Shown: positions 39,601-54,600, counted from the first letter of the stretch. The stretch is 64,000 nt of DNA from Crocodylus rhombifer (GCA_038503035.1 JAVSML010024359.1:434001-498000); one strand, 5' to 3'. The notes: generated by a model not told the origin, from the sequence alone. A program made the numbers and translations.

Positions 39601-42600
39601 AAATATCCCAGATTCATTCACATGAGTCTGGTTCAAAGCACAGTGAGATTGAGAAAAAACTTTCTGATGGCTTTAATTGGCTTTGGGACAGGCGTCCTGT
39701 CCTTAGGAATTTGCCAAACTGGTTTATTTACATCTGCTTGGTTCTCCAAGAAGGACAGCTCCTTCCTTTCCTTTCCTTTCCTTTCCTTTCCTACTACGCA
39801 CAGTTTTTGCAGAATCTGCCTGTTATCTTTAGTAAGTGTTTCTGAATTGAAATTGAAATCCCTGTCGGGTGGGGAGGTCTATGTGAAGGAATGGCCCTTT
39901 TCGTCTGCCTCCCTGCTCTAAGTCTGCCGAGCCCCTGCTTTCCAACTCTGGCTGCTGGATTCACCTGGGCAAGGTGGGTGACTAGGTGTGAAAATTCCAT
40001 AGGGAGGGAGGAGTTTGTTCTTCCTTTGTCCTGTTTTGTTTTCCCACTGAACAACCTGGTCTCTCTACCTGAGGATTGGTCTGCATCCAATACTGCCTGT
40101 TTCTGGTTGGGACTTAGTGATCAGGTCACAAAAGTTTAAAAAAGAGGTCACTCCATTTTGGGAGTGGTCAGACATCTTACGGGATACTGAAGCAAGCAAA
40201 AAACCTCCAGAGCTCCATCAGTCTCTGGATGAACTTGTGAGCAATTTAGCTGAAATTTAGCCAGTAATTTAGGATGAAGTAATCTAGACACGTATCAAAA
40301 GGCCAACAAGCCTATTCTGTTTTGTTCAGGGTGTTGTTTTTTTTTTCTTTTGATATTTCTCTGTCTCATACCTTTTCCCCAGGTTCTCCCTCTTTGATCA
40401 ATAAAGCTATCCGTTATAGCACACCTCACTGTGTGTGCTTGGGAGGGGTGAGGCAAGCCTTTTTAGCTCCCTTTTGCTCAGCTGGCTAAGGTGGGTGTGG
40501 CTTTTTACTTTCCTCCTGTACAGGAGGCTTCAGGATAAAAAAAAAAAAAAGCACCCCAAAATACCATGGTGGGCTGAGAACCTTCAAGATCAACAGGGTC
40601 TGTGTATCCCGGGCTGCACAGAGCCCTAACAAAAACCAGAGCCTGGGTAGTAGTGGTGGTTACCCCATTCTTCCGCGTGTACTCCAGGAAGGGGGGTGGC
40701 CAGAGGCACCCCAGGGTAGACACCCAAAGTCTGGTTTTTGGTCGGGCATATTGAGGTGGGTGGCTTAGTACAGGAGTGCTCCCTGCTAGTCCATCACAGT
40801 GGGCATCTGATACATTTTAGGTCATCTTTGTATCCTTCATGTTTTGGGGCCCTGCTGTAAGGTGGACAGGCTTCGCAGTCTGAGTTACATCAGCCTTCCA
40901 AAGCTTGGCTTGTAGTCTATAACGTTTCTTGGAATCTGCAGTGCTTCAGTCCTCTCCCTAGGGATCCTAACTAAGCAAGTTCTAGCTGTTTTCCAGTTTG
41001 TCCATTGGGAAAAGCTCTTAGCTAGAGCTGGTGCTTTTAAGGTCCATGTGTGCCAGTTGAGCCCTTCTGTGAATCTTAAATGCCTCTGTGTTGATCTCTC
41101 CTTTTATTTCACATCTGCTGAATGAGAGAAACAAACTTGTAAAATGCGGACTCTACGAAGAACAGAAAATAAAACTACTCTCATTCAAAAGATACTGAAA
41201 GTTAGTAGGGCCCAAACTTGACCTAACTTTTGGATTTTTCTGTTTTGTTTTTTTTTCCCTTTTGTCACCAGAATAGCCCTAAACTTAAAAGGCAAAAGGC
41301 AGAATATCTCTTGATATTAAAAGGCAGCTGTGTAAGGGAAAGAAAGTAGTGGTACCTGGTGCTTGGTTTTTGTCAGGTACTTGTTTTGAAGTATACCTAG
41401 CTAACATTTTGTTTCTTTCTGCTTTGTAGGTTTTGTAAAAGACACCGGATTAAGTCAAGTTCAAATGTTCCATGCATCCCGAAAGACTTGTTGATGATGT
41501 CAGAACTAGTTCTTCCACAGTTTATCTTTAGTCTTATTCAGTACTTACGAGAAGGATATAATGAACCTGGTATGTTTTTAATTTGCATGTGAATGATAGA
41601 GTTTTTAATTCTATCTTTTTATTTTTTCTCTGTGAAGATGCTAACTTCAGTCTATGTTGAATAAATCCCTTACCACTGGCTGAGTGGGTCAGTGCTTTGT
41701 TAGATCTATTTAATTTTAGTCCCTGTCAAAAGTACTTTAGTAAGGCAAAATTAAAGTTGTTTGGTGCTGCCTCTTGTTCTTCCAGAACTCAGTGTGTGGC
41801 TCAAATTGAATCTTATATGCATGGGTTTTAAAGCCCTTTGAAATGTAGAAGTGGCTCCTTTCAGGGAGACAATTTTGCATGAGTCTTGGCTAAATTGAAC
41901 TAAATGTCCATAATAAAATCTATCTTAATCCTTGCTGGGGCATAGCAGTTTTCACATGGTCTCTCTGTGCCTGTGAGCTTTGGAGGTTTCTAAGAGCTGA
42001 TTTTTTTTAACTTTAACTTTCCTGTACAATATTATTTTTTAGTAATGCATGAGTAGAGGGGGGCTGCACTAAGGTTGCACAAGCATCCTGACTGTAGTTT
42101 TGATTATGTGGTCATGTGTAATTTCATGACCTTTTTATTATTAAAACCAAAAATAATAATGTTTCATTGACAGGGCTGGGGCCTTTATATCCTTAGTCGC
42201 ATATTTATGGTACCTGAGCAAATGTGGTAATTGATAGCAGTACTAGGTTTTCATAATCGATGGACACAACAGGTATTACATTTCAATGGGAAAATTTCTG
42301 CTCTCCTGGTAGAAAATACAAGTGTGTAAGTGTTCACTTGGTTTCTCCCTGGGAGAAACTTCTCCTTTCTGGGAGCAAGACCTTCCAGGTGTGACCCTGG
42401 AAGATCTTCTTTGAGAGAGATTTTTCTCTCACAAGAATGAATGCTGGTATACTCCCCTCCTGCTCTGGTTTGGGAGGGGAAGGGAGTGGTGCCTGCCACT
42501 TTCCAGAAACGAAGACTGCCCAGTTTGGGGAATGGACCAAGAGCTTGGCTCCACTGCTCCCTTCCCCTCCCAGCCTGGGAAGTGGGGGAGCAGCAGCCAC

Positions 42601-45600
42601 TGCTCCCTGGCTTCCTCCCCAGACTGGAGACTGCACTTTAAGAAGCTGCAGACATGCAGCTCTTAGGGGGCATTTCCCCAGCACTGCATGTTCAAAGCCA
42701 GGACTGGGTGGTTTTTAAATCACCACCTTGCTGCCTAGTTGGGCAGCAAGAGTGTCACTGTGTAATTCTCCTGCTGTCCCAGTCTTGGATCTTTCCTGAG
42801 GATTTTGGGTCCATATGTCTAATATTGTTGCATATTTGGAAAATGGGGAAAAAGGATCCAGGTAAAATAGATTGATATTGCTGAACACATTTATAGGAAC
42901 CTAAGATGCTGGTTAGATCACCAGTAATGTTTCGTTGATGAATTGAAATAATTAAAACCCAACCCCCCCATCTTTCTCTTCTGCTCTTAAACAGCTTTTT
43001 TTGTTGTTTTTCTTTTTCAGCTGCTGATCTGCCATCAGAAAAAGACCTTCACAAAACCCTTCAGATTTTGGAGCCTCACGTTTCTTTTCTAGAAGAGTTG
43101 ACCAAAATGGGAGGAGCAATGCGATCAGTCCTTACTCAGGTTTTGACCAATCAACAGTTCTACAAAGATCTTAGCTCTGGTGAGTTTATTTATACAGGCA
43201 GTCCTCAACTTAGGATGGTTTGAGTTTCGACAAACCGCAGTTACTATGTTTGTAAATTGACACCTGGGTTTCAAAGTTCGGACATGGATTTCAACTTTAC
43301 GATGCTGAGTGCAGGATATAGGTCTCAGTGGAAGGGGCGGGGGGAAGGAAAGAGCTGTGTGGGAGCAGATCAGGGCCCCTGTGGGGGGGAGGAGGAGGCT
43401 GGGGCTGGAACAGGGGGTTGGGCAAATGCTGCCTAGATGGGGCTGCACTGGGCTCTAGGAGTGGGGGCTTTGGGTGGTGGGAAAAGCCACAGCTTGTCTG
43501 ACTGCTCCCCTGGCTGCCCCCTCTGGGGTGAAGCAGACAGTGCCAGGGCTGCGCTGGATGACCACAGGAGAAACCGCAGCTCTAGCCGCGGCTCATCTGC
43601 TTGGTCCCCTGGCTGCCCCTGTTGGGGCAAGGCAGGCAGTTCTGGGGCTGAGCCGGGTGGCTGTTTCCATACTTTTTCCAAACTGCTCATAATAATGGCA
43701 GTGGAATAAATCCAGTGGAAGTGATTGTTCTTCTTCTAAGAAAGGTAGAACAATTACTATGGAAGCAAAAATGGAAATAATTAAGAGGTCTGAAAAAGGT
43801 GAGACTGCATCTAAAATGGGTAGAGCTTTGGATATCCCCTGAATGACTATTGTGACCATCCTGAAAGTCAAGGCAAGAATTCAGGAGCATGTTAAAGACT
43901 CAGCTCCTATGCACTCAACTGTGATATAACTTAGTAGCGTGTTGGACTTATTGCTAAGGTTGAGAAACTGTTAATCATTTGGCTGGAGGATCAAAATAAA
44001 TGCCGTGCTCCTGTGAGTTTAGGCATCATTCAGGAAATGGCTGGGAGCCTTTATGATGATCTAAAGAAACAACAGGGGGAGAGTTCTAATGCTGAGCCTT
44101 TTACTGCAAGTAAGGGGTGGTTTATGTGTTTTAAAGCCAGGGCCAATTGGCATAACATCGAGGTCTCAGGTGAAGCTGCCAGTGCTGATGAAGAGGTAGC
44201 TTATGCTTTTCTGAGACATTGGCAGAAATCATTGAAGAGAATAGCTATTGTGCTCAGCAAGTTTTTAATGTTAATGAAACTGTACTCTTTTGGAAAAAAA
44301 ATGCCATCCAGAAGCTACATTGCCAAAGAGGAGAAATCCATGCCAGGGTACAAAGCTGCTAAAGATAGGCTCACTCTTTTGCTTGGTGCCAATGCTGCAG
44401 GTGACTTTAAACGTAAACCTTTACTTGTGTACCATTTGGAAAACCCCAGAGCTTTGAAGGGACATTCCAAGGCATTTCTCCTAGTGATATGGAAATACAA
44501 TCCTAAGGCATGGGTCCATAAGACCGTTTTTGAGGATTGGTTTAATCATAATTTTGTGCCAAGTGTCAGGGATTATTGCAGCAAAAACAATCTTACATTT
44601 AAAGCATCGTTAATCCTTGACAATGCTCCTGGTTATTCAGCCATCCTTGATGACATGCACCGTGACATCAAAGTGGTGTTTCTGCTCCTCAGCACCACTT
44701 CATTGTTGCAACCTACAGACCAGGGGGTAATTGCATCCTTCAGGGCCTACTATGTTAGGTGCACATTTGCCCAGGCCATCAGGGCAATTAAGAAGGAAGG
44801 TGGACTGACTCTGAAGGAATTCCGGAAGGGCTTCAGCATTTACCGAGCAGTTAAGAACTTTGGTGAGGCATGGAATGAAGTCAAACAATCAAATTTGAAT
44901 GGTGTTTGGAGAAAATTGTGTCCTAAGTTTGTGTCTGACTTCCAAGGCTTTACAGATGCTGTTGAAGAGGTGAACAAAAATGTTGTTGAAATGGGCAAAG
45001 AACTCAACTTAGGCATTGTACCACAAGATGTTGATGAGTTACTGGCATCCCATTCTGAAGAATTAACCTATGAGGACCTCATTGAATTGGAACAGCAAAA
45101 AGTGGCAGAGGAAGAAGATGCACCTACTGTTCAAGAGGCTCCTCCTTGTAAAGTCTTGACAACAAAAGTGTTTGGAAGCTGCCATGTCCCTGTTTGAGGA
45201 AGCTGCCATGTCCCTGTGTGAGGAACATGACCCCAACATTGAACATACTGCATCAGTAAATAGGGGCATATCCAGCTGCTACAGAGAAATTTACAAGCAG
45301 AAGAAGAGCACACCTGTCCAAACTTCCTTGCACACTTTCTTTAAGAAAGCAGCCAAGACTCCTAAGAAGACTCCAGCTAAGAACCCTTCAGAAAATTCAA
45401 CAAAGTCACCTCGAAATCCTTCCAAATAAATATGATCGCTATTTACAATATAAATACATAAATTAATACAAAGAGACAAGTAATATAGCTACATTTATTT
45501 GTTTTATATAGTTGAGTGAATACTGTACAAAATTCTGGGTTATTTTCGGTGAAAATAGGGTATCGGGCCTTGGTTCAGGAACCAATCCCCCATTTAGAAC

Positions 45601-48600
45601 ATTGTTTCCTATGGGAAAATCAGTTCCGAGTTGCAACATTTTGACTTAAGGCACGGTTTTCAGGAACCAGTTGTGTCCTGAGGACTGCCTGTATTTCTAT
45701 TAATAAATTTAAAAATGATGAGAAATTATAAATGGAAGTCACACTTGTTCATTGTTATCCCTATGTCCTATATTTTTTAAATTTAACTTCACAAAACCCC
45801 GTAAAAAGATTATGTGCATTTTAAGGATAATTATAAATTGACATCTGAATTGGTGGTAGATTTTGCTCAGCTGTATGATTCTGCTGGCATTGGCATCTGG
45901 AAGTTCGTGCTGTCCCTGTGTATGGCAGCTGCCCTGTGTGCTTGGCCATGTTGTTATATGTCTGGGTTTTCTTAGGGCACATAAAGCTGGTGGGAATTTT
46001 ACTTACTAAGATCTACAGAACAAGGTCTTTTGTCTTTAGTGGCCCAAGTAATATTACAAGGAATATACAGTTGCAATAAGCATTTTTTAATAAGTGTCAT
46101 GGTCAGGAACAGAGATGATTTAATGTAGATTTACTGACTGTATAAATATATTATGCGACATGTATGTTCTCTCTGTCTTAAATTAAATATGGCAGCTTAA
46201 ATATTACTAAATGAAAACATCAAGCTCTTTCCATGTGGCAAAGTATCTCATTTGTTTTAGAATCTGTTCTTATAAAGAATACCTGCGGCCTTCCGAGCTG
46301 CGTGAGACCATAGCATGTTCTGTTCAGAGTGAAAAATAGCCTTCTGCCTAAGCCATATGCTATTCTTTTCCCTTCTCCTCCCCCCGTCCAATCAAAAACA
46401 TTATGCAGTCACTACAGCCTGCAGCTCTCATTTTTCAGTCCTCTAAAAATGCCCTTCATATTGCTATCAAAAATTAAGAATTATTCTGGCTTTAAGCTGT
46501 TTTTATTGTGGATGGCTAGTCTCTGGGACAGCATTCTTCTTTCCCTGATTGAGAAATACTAGGGAGAGCTGCTGAAAGGTTGGCTTTCTCTGTCTTCTTC
46601 CTCTCCCCCAACTTCATATCTTATAAGAATCTTTGAGGTGCAATGAATGATCCCTTTTGAATGAGAGAAGTTTAATGCTTTTTATCAGAAAGTGGGCATG
46701 CTTCCTGAGTACACTATGCCTAGATGGAAGAGCCTGCTTTTGAGAAGAAGGGAACATGGAATAGGGCAGCAGCCTTTGTTACAACAGTGGAAAGCCCCTC
46801 TCAATACACACCAGATTCAATGAAGGTGGAGTACAAGAAAGCCTTAAGAATTCATGTGAAGCTGTAGCTGTACTCGATAATTGTGAAAGTAAATGTTTTC
46901 ATCTTGTCTTTTTTTCCTCCCCTGCTTAACATCTTGCTTAAATACCTGAAACAATTTCATTTTTCTGTTAGGGAACCATTTCTTTTCCTAGGTAATTTTT
47001 ATGGAGTTTTTAAACCCTGTGTATACCATTTTATTTCTTGAGAGTTAGCAACATGAATGTCAAGTAGAAGTGTCCACTATCTTGTGATAGTCTTGGTTAA
47101 CTGCAATGGGCACAGATTTAACTTGCTTTTACTTATTTATTTATTGGGATCCAAAAGCATAATGGTTATCGCTTTCCTTATTTGATGCTTTTGGACCTCT
47201 CAGGAGAGTCTCTATCAGAATTTAGAGATTACAATGTGGGGACATAATTTAGGTCTGTTATTTTATTTTTTTAAATATGCTTTAACTTTACAAAACAGAT
47301 TGTCTTTTGAACTAAAGGACTGTTATGTTTATACAGTAGTAGCATTCCTGGTTCAATGAAAATAGGAGGTGCATGATTTGGAGAAAAGTAAAGAACTAAA
47401 AGGGATTCTTGCATTTTGTATTGAAACTCATTAGACTTGCACCTAGAATCTTAGGCCTATGGCACAACTTCATTTAATGCTGCAATGGGATCTGAGCCCC
47501 AATTCCAATTCCAGCATTTGGGCCTCCTGCCGTGTCATACATGCATGACAGGAGGCGTTATTTTGGGACCAGGGATCAGATCCCAATTTCATCCTTTCTG
47601 CTTGCCAGTGCAGGGGAAGCCTGAGATCATGATCGAACTGAAAGCTGGGTAATGGGCTGGCAATCAGCTGATTGTCAGTCTTGGGGCTGATTGGAGACCC
47701 TGGGCTGTTTCAAGGCTGAGGCCAGTTTTACTTCCCATACAGAAGCTTCATGTTCTAACTAAGGAGCCATGCAAATCGGTCATAAAAATGGTTCACATTA
47801 TATGTGGAACATTTTTATGACTTGTTTTCCATTTATGCTGTAATTAAACTTAATTATGGCATAAATGTAAGGGGTAGAGGGGCGCTTATAGTCATAACTT
47901 TTAAAGAAGGTTTGTGGACTACTTTTTAAATGGCTTAGTCTTATAAACTTTGGGAAGATCTTTTGTGTTAACCTAAGTACTTGTGTGTATGTGTGTGTGT
48001 GTTTGATTTAATGTTGTTTTAAATATGTATTCAAGGTATTGGAGAAAATGCATGTGCAAAGAAAAGTCATGAAAAGTACCTCGTTGCTTTGAAAGGCTCT
48101 GGACTGGCATTTCCTGAGGATAAACTTGCATGTGGTATCCAGGAGCAAGCAGCTGGAACTAGCACTTTAGCAGTTCAAGGTTTGTGTAGAATAACATTTT
48201 AACAAAAGACCTGATTTTTTTTAAACTGCCCTTTCTAGTTTCTTATACAAGATTTGATGCAATTTATGGGCTTAGTCTACTTACAGGGGCCATTTCACAC
48301 ACCATCAACAAGCAGAAATTGTCATAACTGCACCAGCAAAATTAAACATAGTAGTTTAAGGACAAAATGAATTAAAAATCCTTCTCCAATGATATTTGTG
48401 GAATTTGAGTAGGCAAAATGTAATTACTCATAGTGGCATTTGATGGTTGTAATTGGCTATAAAACCAATTACAGCAACCAAAGTATTACAAAAGCCTTAG
48501 TATTATAAAAGTCTCAAAATTTTTGATGTCCAGGTCTGGTCAGGATCTCTCTTATCTCTCCTTTGAAAAAACACACCTCCACCAGCATAGTGTATGGAAG

Positions 48601-51600
48601 CAGTATAGTGGGATGTATTTCCAAAACATAAATACTACTTCTTAAATTACTTTGGGTATCTCTTGGAGACCTGAGTAGTGTCAGACCCAATCCTGCTCAC
48701 CTTGTGAGAGCTCGCAAGATCTGTGTGAAGTGGTATGGATGTAGCTAAGATTATACTATTCAGTTTTCTGTAAGGTTCATTAAATCTCATAAACTGTCTG
48801 CCTTCAGTACGAGAATTGTGAAGGAAATCTCTTGAATTTTTTCTATTTCAAAAGGTTTAGCAGGTGCTACAGCGACATCAGGACAAGGAGAGTCTTCAGA
48901 TGAGGTGAGATTTATTTAAAAAAATGTAGTGGAAGTGTAACAATATACAAAACAAAGATAGTACACAAGGGCAGATGTTGCAAGTCTTTACTGTTGCACT
49001 TAGTTCAGTGGAGAGCACACCTCTTAGTAGGGACACACAGGGCCAGATTCCTTATGCCTTTGGTGCACTAAGGAACTTTAAAAAAATCCCTTGCTATCAC
49101 AACTTCAGTTGAACTGGTACAAGCAGCTTAGGGAATACTAATAAATATATATATATTTTTTTTTTCTATATATATATATATATCTGTACATTTTCAGAAC
49201 CCTGCCAATTAAACTTGATCTAAGCAGGCTTGATATAAATGATGATGAAAGCACTGTCAGCAAGTTTGGGTGCTGGAGATCCCAGTGTTATTAACATGGG
49301 GGCAGCTGAATTGGTGATAGCAACAGAGGGAATTTTTTCTTATGTCAATTCCCTGCTATAGACTTGACTTTGTTTACTAAGGAGTTTGGGTAGAAGGAGG
49401 AGGAGACAGCCTTCATATAGAATCAGCCAGAGGAGGCAAGTGGTTTTAAAAGGAATAACTGAATAGTCAAAGAGCTATTAGGTTTTGTTTTTAATTTACT
49501 TGAAATATTATGGATGGACTTAATTTCAGTTGTGAAGTCTTTAGCAGTGTTTCAGATTTGAGCTTGATCTCAGATGACAGAAGTGTAGACAGCAGCCTTT
49601 TTCCATTTGTCCTCTGGTTCAGACATTTGGGGGAGAGAGGTAAAACAGTCTCTTTGGCAATGGCTGTTTGTTTATGCTGAATTCTATTTGAACAGGTGTA
49701 GAAATGAAAAAATCTTTTGTTTGTTTATACCTACAACAAGTTGTATCACATGTTTGCCTCTGTCATCAACACAGAAGCATCTGTTATGCTCTCAGCAGTG
49801 CTATTTATAAGATGACATTTTTCAAAGTATTGCTTGCTGTTCTTTCACCATCTTATTACTGTTTTGACATCAAGTGAAAAAGATAATTCAAGTTTATCTT
49901 AATAATATCAAAGACCATCTTGAATTAAATTCAAAATTATGCTTAGACTTCCTATTTCTTAATTTCCTGTGCGGGAAGGAAACTGAAGCTCTCTTGGTAG
50001 CTTAGGGATCAGATATGGTGTTCATTATGGGTTGTGTGGGGTGGGAAAGACTAGAGGGGGGACTAGGAAAATGTCCGAGTACTGTGGAGAGGAAGCAAGT
50101 ATTGTTTCCCTAGATGATGGATTGGTCTGAAGGGGAGATTGGAGAATAGTTTATAGATTTCCAGAGAGAGGAACTACTGGAATTGCAGTGATTGCAAAGT
50201 AGCCTGTCAGGTAGCACTTTGTAGATACTTAATTATTTCTGTTCTTCATTATACAGATAGAAATTGTCTGAGAAAACTTTGGCAAAGTTACTTTTTTTAC
50301 CAGTGGAGTTGACTCATTTTAAACTGAAAGATTTGACCTACATAGTCAGCTATCTGGTGTCTGAATTAAGATGTCAGTTATGTCATTGAAATGTAATCTC
50401 AAAGAGTATGAGTGGGCATACTCAAATTTAGTTCCAAGACTTGTACAGAAATGCGTATGGCAAAAAGAGTTGATAATATTAGTGGTTTAGTCAGAAACTC
50501 ACAAATGAATAAAAAATTTTGAGTACATTTAAAAAATATATTTCTGAATTTCCCATTCATATTTTTAGCTGAATTGAAGTGAGCAGTAATGGGGAGTGAG
50601 AGTAAAAATAACTTCAGAGTCCTCTTAGCAAGCAAAAAAGAAGGCAAGAGCCTTTTGTAAATGTGAGACCTGAAATACACATTAATTATTATAAATCCAG
50701 TTAATTTTGTCTTGGAAAAGTTGATAAATAAAAGCTTTTAATGTTGCTCACTCACTATAACCCTTTACTGTTGAAATCCTTCACTAAGGAGACCAAAGCA
50801 GAACTGCTTTATCAAAAATAAGTTTGCTAGAGATCATTGGATTTTATTTATTTATTTATTTCAAATAAGTGATGGTTGGGAATTATTCTTTTTTTAAATT
50901 AAGAACATAAAAAGTGCCACACTGCATCAGACCAGTGCTCTGTTTAGCCCAGTATCCTATTTTTGACAGTGGCAGAAGTGAATGCTAGAGGGAGTGCATT
51001 GAATTGATCTGAAGTGATCTATCCCCTATTCATTAACCTCCCTGGCATCCACCATTGTTGGTTTAGAAATGCCAGAGGGAACATCTCTAACCCTTTTGTT
51101 CAACAGCTATCTACCCTGCTGTCTACCCGTACCATCTCCTGTGGCAATGAATTCCACATTTTAACTACACATTGCCTAAGAAAGTATTTTGTCATATTAG
51201 TTTTAAACTGTCTCCTACTGATTTCAGTGTGTGTCCCCTAGTTCTAGTATTTTTGAACTTGATGCATAACAGTTTCCTGTTCACTTGGTCCACACCCTTC
51301 ATGATTTTATAGACCTCTGTCATATCCTTCTTCAGCTTTCTTTTCAAACTGAAGAGCCCTAGCCTTTCCAGTCTCATCTAGTATGGCAACTGCCCCATAC
51401 TTTTTGTTGCCCTTCTCTACCTTTTCTAATGCTACTATATCCTTTTTGAGATGCAGACACCAGAACTATGCTTGCAGTATTCAAGATGTGGGCACACCAT
51501 AAATCTGTATAATGGCATGATCATGTTCTCTCTTTTGTTTTGTATTCGCTTCTAAACGATTTCCAACATTTTATTGTCCTTTAGTTGCTGCTGCACATGG

Positions 51601-54600
51601 TGCTGATTTTTTTTAAAGAGAACTATCTACAGTGGCTCCAAGGTCTCTTTCTTGTATCATAACAACTAGTTAAAAAGCCAGTATTGTGCATGAGGGCTGT
51701 GTGAAATTTTGCCCAGTGTTTTGTTTCAAAGCTGTTTCGATGCATTTTGAGCTCGAAACAGCAAAATCAAAATGAAGCAAAAGTCTTCGAAATAGCTTCG
51801 AAACGAAACGAGGGAACTTGAAACATTACAAAAGTTTTGAAATGTTTTGAGTTTTGATGCCAGGCTTACTGGCTTCAGCGTCAGTCCCAGCTGGTAGCAT
51901 CCGCCTCCTGTCATCTGACAGGCAGATTGGGGACTTGCCTGCACCCCCGGGAGGTCTGCGGGAGCTATGCCAGAGTCCTCCTTGGAGTGCGGGCCCCTGA
52001 TCTGCCTGCTAGATGGGCACAACCAGCACTCAGCGCCGGGAAGATTGGTGCTGCCACTGGCCCCAGGCGGCAGCACCTGGCTTCTGTCAGCCAGCAGGCA
52101 GATCTCGGGCATGCACCCCTGGGAGGACTCTGGTGCTGCTGCCTGGGGCCAGCAGGGCTGGGGCAGATCAGCTCGTGTGGGGACCCACAGACCTGATTCT
52201 GGGATGGGGGAAGGTCCCCGTATGAGCTGATGTCCTAGGCTCCGCACCCTTCTCGAGCTGGCTCTGTTACGGGGCTGATCAGCTCATGCGGGGGCCTTCC
52301 CCATACAATTCTGTGAAGTGGAAAATGGGTATAGACCTTTGTCAGCTTCCATGTTAAGTATATTTTGTGACAAAACCTATGTTTTTAAGATATTGGAGTG
52401 ACCCTGGAGCCCAAGCTTCTCTTTTCTGTGCCATATCTAGGGGATGGACTAGATCTTGTTTTTGAGGTGACACCTCACCCCTAGCCACCTGTAGTCTCCT
52501 TCTAGACCTTCACAGCTGCAGCAGAGGCAGCTCTGTCACTGTGGGGTTATTATCCTGGGTTTGCAAAAAAAGGGGAAGGAGACCCCTCTCCATGCTCCCC
52601 CCTTCCTTGGAAGAAGAATGCTTGAAGCATCAATTGCTTTGTGATTACGTTGGCCACAGGTGATCAGTCAGTAAGTAACCAGAAAAAAGGTTTAATTACA
52701 GAAAAAAATAAGTCACACAGGCAAAAGCAACTATAGTTTGAGAGAAAGATGAGGAAAAAAAAAAGGTTGCTAAAACAATTTCTTATTGTGCTCCTCTATC
52801 TAGAAAAAGCTACAGCAGGGGTAGGTAATGTTTTTTGGTCAGAGTGCCGAAAAGCACCACAATGCCTACCTTGGAAGGTGCCACAGTACCGGCATGCCAG
52901 AAAAAAAAATGAGGGTAGGGGGTACATGGCAGGATACCCTGCTTGTGCCCCTTGCCCGCCACCCAAAACCCCTGCTCCTCAGCTCTGCTGCCCCTTGCCC
53001 TGCACCCAGAGCCCCTGCCTCCCAGCCCGGGCTCTGTGGCTGTCAGCAACTACCCCAGCTCTGGGTAGCCGCTGGAGCCTGGGCTGCTCCCAGATGGGCT
53101 TGCAGTGTCCCAGCTGCCTGCTGGGAGCAGCCCAGGCTCGCAGCTGGCAGCAGCTACCCAGAGCCAGGGCCGGCTGCAGCCGGGAGGCTCCGAACAGCTG
53201 TGTTAGGCTCCAGAGCCCCCGCATCAGCTCCATACTGGTATGTGCACCCACATGTTGGAGTGGGCAGTGTGGGAGGGGCCTGAGACAGTGCAACCCCGGT
53301 CTCTCCTGCGCTCCTGGCACAAGTGATGGTGGGGCTCCGGAGCCCGGCACAGCAGTTTGTAGACAGCCCAGGCTCTGGGCAGCTGCAGCAAGCAGCAGGC
53401 AGGCTGCAAACAGCTGTGCTGGGCTCCACAGCTTCAGCATCTGCTCCATGCTGGCGGCAACTGCACGGGCACATTGGGGCGGGCTGTGCTGCCCTGCTGT
53501 CTGTCCTGAGGTCCACGCGCAGTTGCCACCAGCATGGAGCTGATGCTGGGGCTCTGGAGTCTGGCGCAGCTGTTTGCAGCCTGCCCGCTGCTTGCTGCAG
53601 CTGCCCAGAGCTGGGACTGGCTACAAACAGCTGCCTTTGATGTGATTTAGATGAGAAGCACTCCATCATCATTTTCTCAGTGCTGACGTGCATTTCTCCA
53701 TTTATACAAATATATGCGCCAGGTGCTTTTAAAAGTGCCTGGTGTTGCAGCGCAAGCATGTGTACAAATGCCCTAAATGCCCAGTACACATTTCAGTGAA
53801 AGAAAATATTCAGTCTTCAATGTTATTCTGAAAAGCTGTACCTTATTTTCCAAACAGATTCTAACTTTTAACTTTTTTAATGGATGAAGTCACACTTTGC
53901 AGAAATTCTAAGGAAGACTGAAATCCATTGATCTTGTTTTTCTAGGAGGCAGTGCAGTCTTTTTCCTAGAATATTGGACTTGGACACTAAAATCTACTAT
54001 CCCAATTCTACTGTGTGTACACATATTCACATTGTCACAGTTTCTTAGTTAACTGAACCTCTTGACTTCTGATGCTGCTGCTTTCTGAGATCAGCATTAG
54101 GGCATGCACTCAGGGCTAGTTTCAGGGCCTGTCATTCTGGCATCAGTGACCTTTCTCCCTCAGTTAGTGCATACTAACCAGTTCTATCCTTTAAACCAAG
54201 CAATACCAAAATATTCTCTTTCACTTTGGGGACAGAACTTAAAAAAGATGGATACTTTTATTATTTCATTAAATACCTCCCATTGAGATTAGTCCCTGTG
54301 GGAAACATTACTTATCCATTTAACCAAGGATATAGTCACTAGCAAACTGAGATAGATGAAATATTGGTACAGTAATCTTTTGACAGTTCATGTACCTGTG
54401 GAATCTCTCATGTCTGTCTATAATGGTCTTTGCATATTCCATAATTCCATTTTGATGAATCTGCTGTACATGTCACTTCCTCTGCTTGTGCCCCATCTTG
54501 GCTCTTTGTAAAACTTTGGTAATGATGTTCTTAACTGAAATTGGACTCATAGGACTTGGGCTTTTCATTTAAAAAGTACTTTGAGAGCTTCAGATAACAA

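Noticed and set aside
52749..53543. 264-codon open frame in UBR3 intron 5
   Set aside because: It lies over the palindromic hAT interior, with frames open on both strands; low-complexity Cys/Pro/Ser product.
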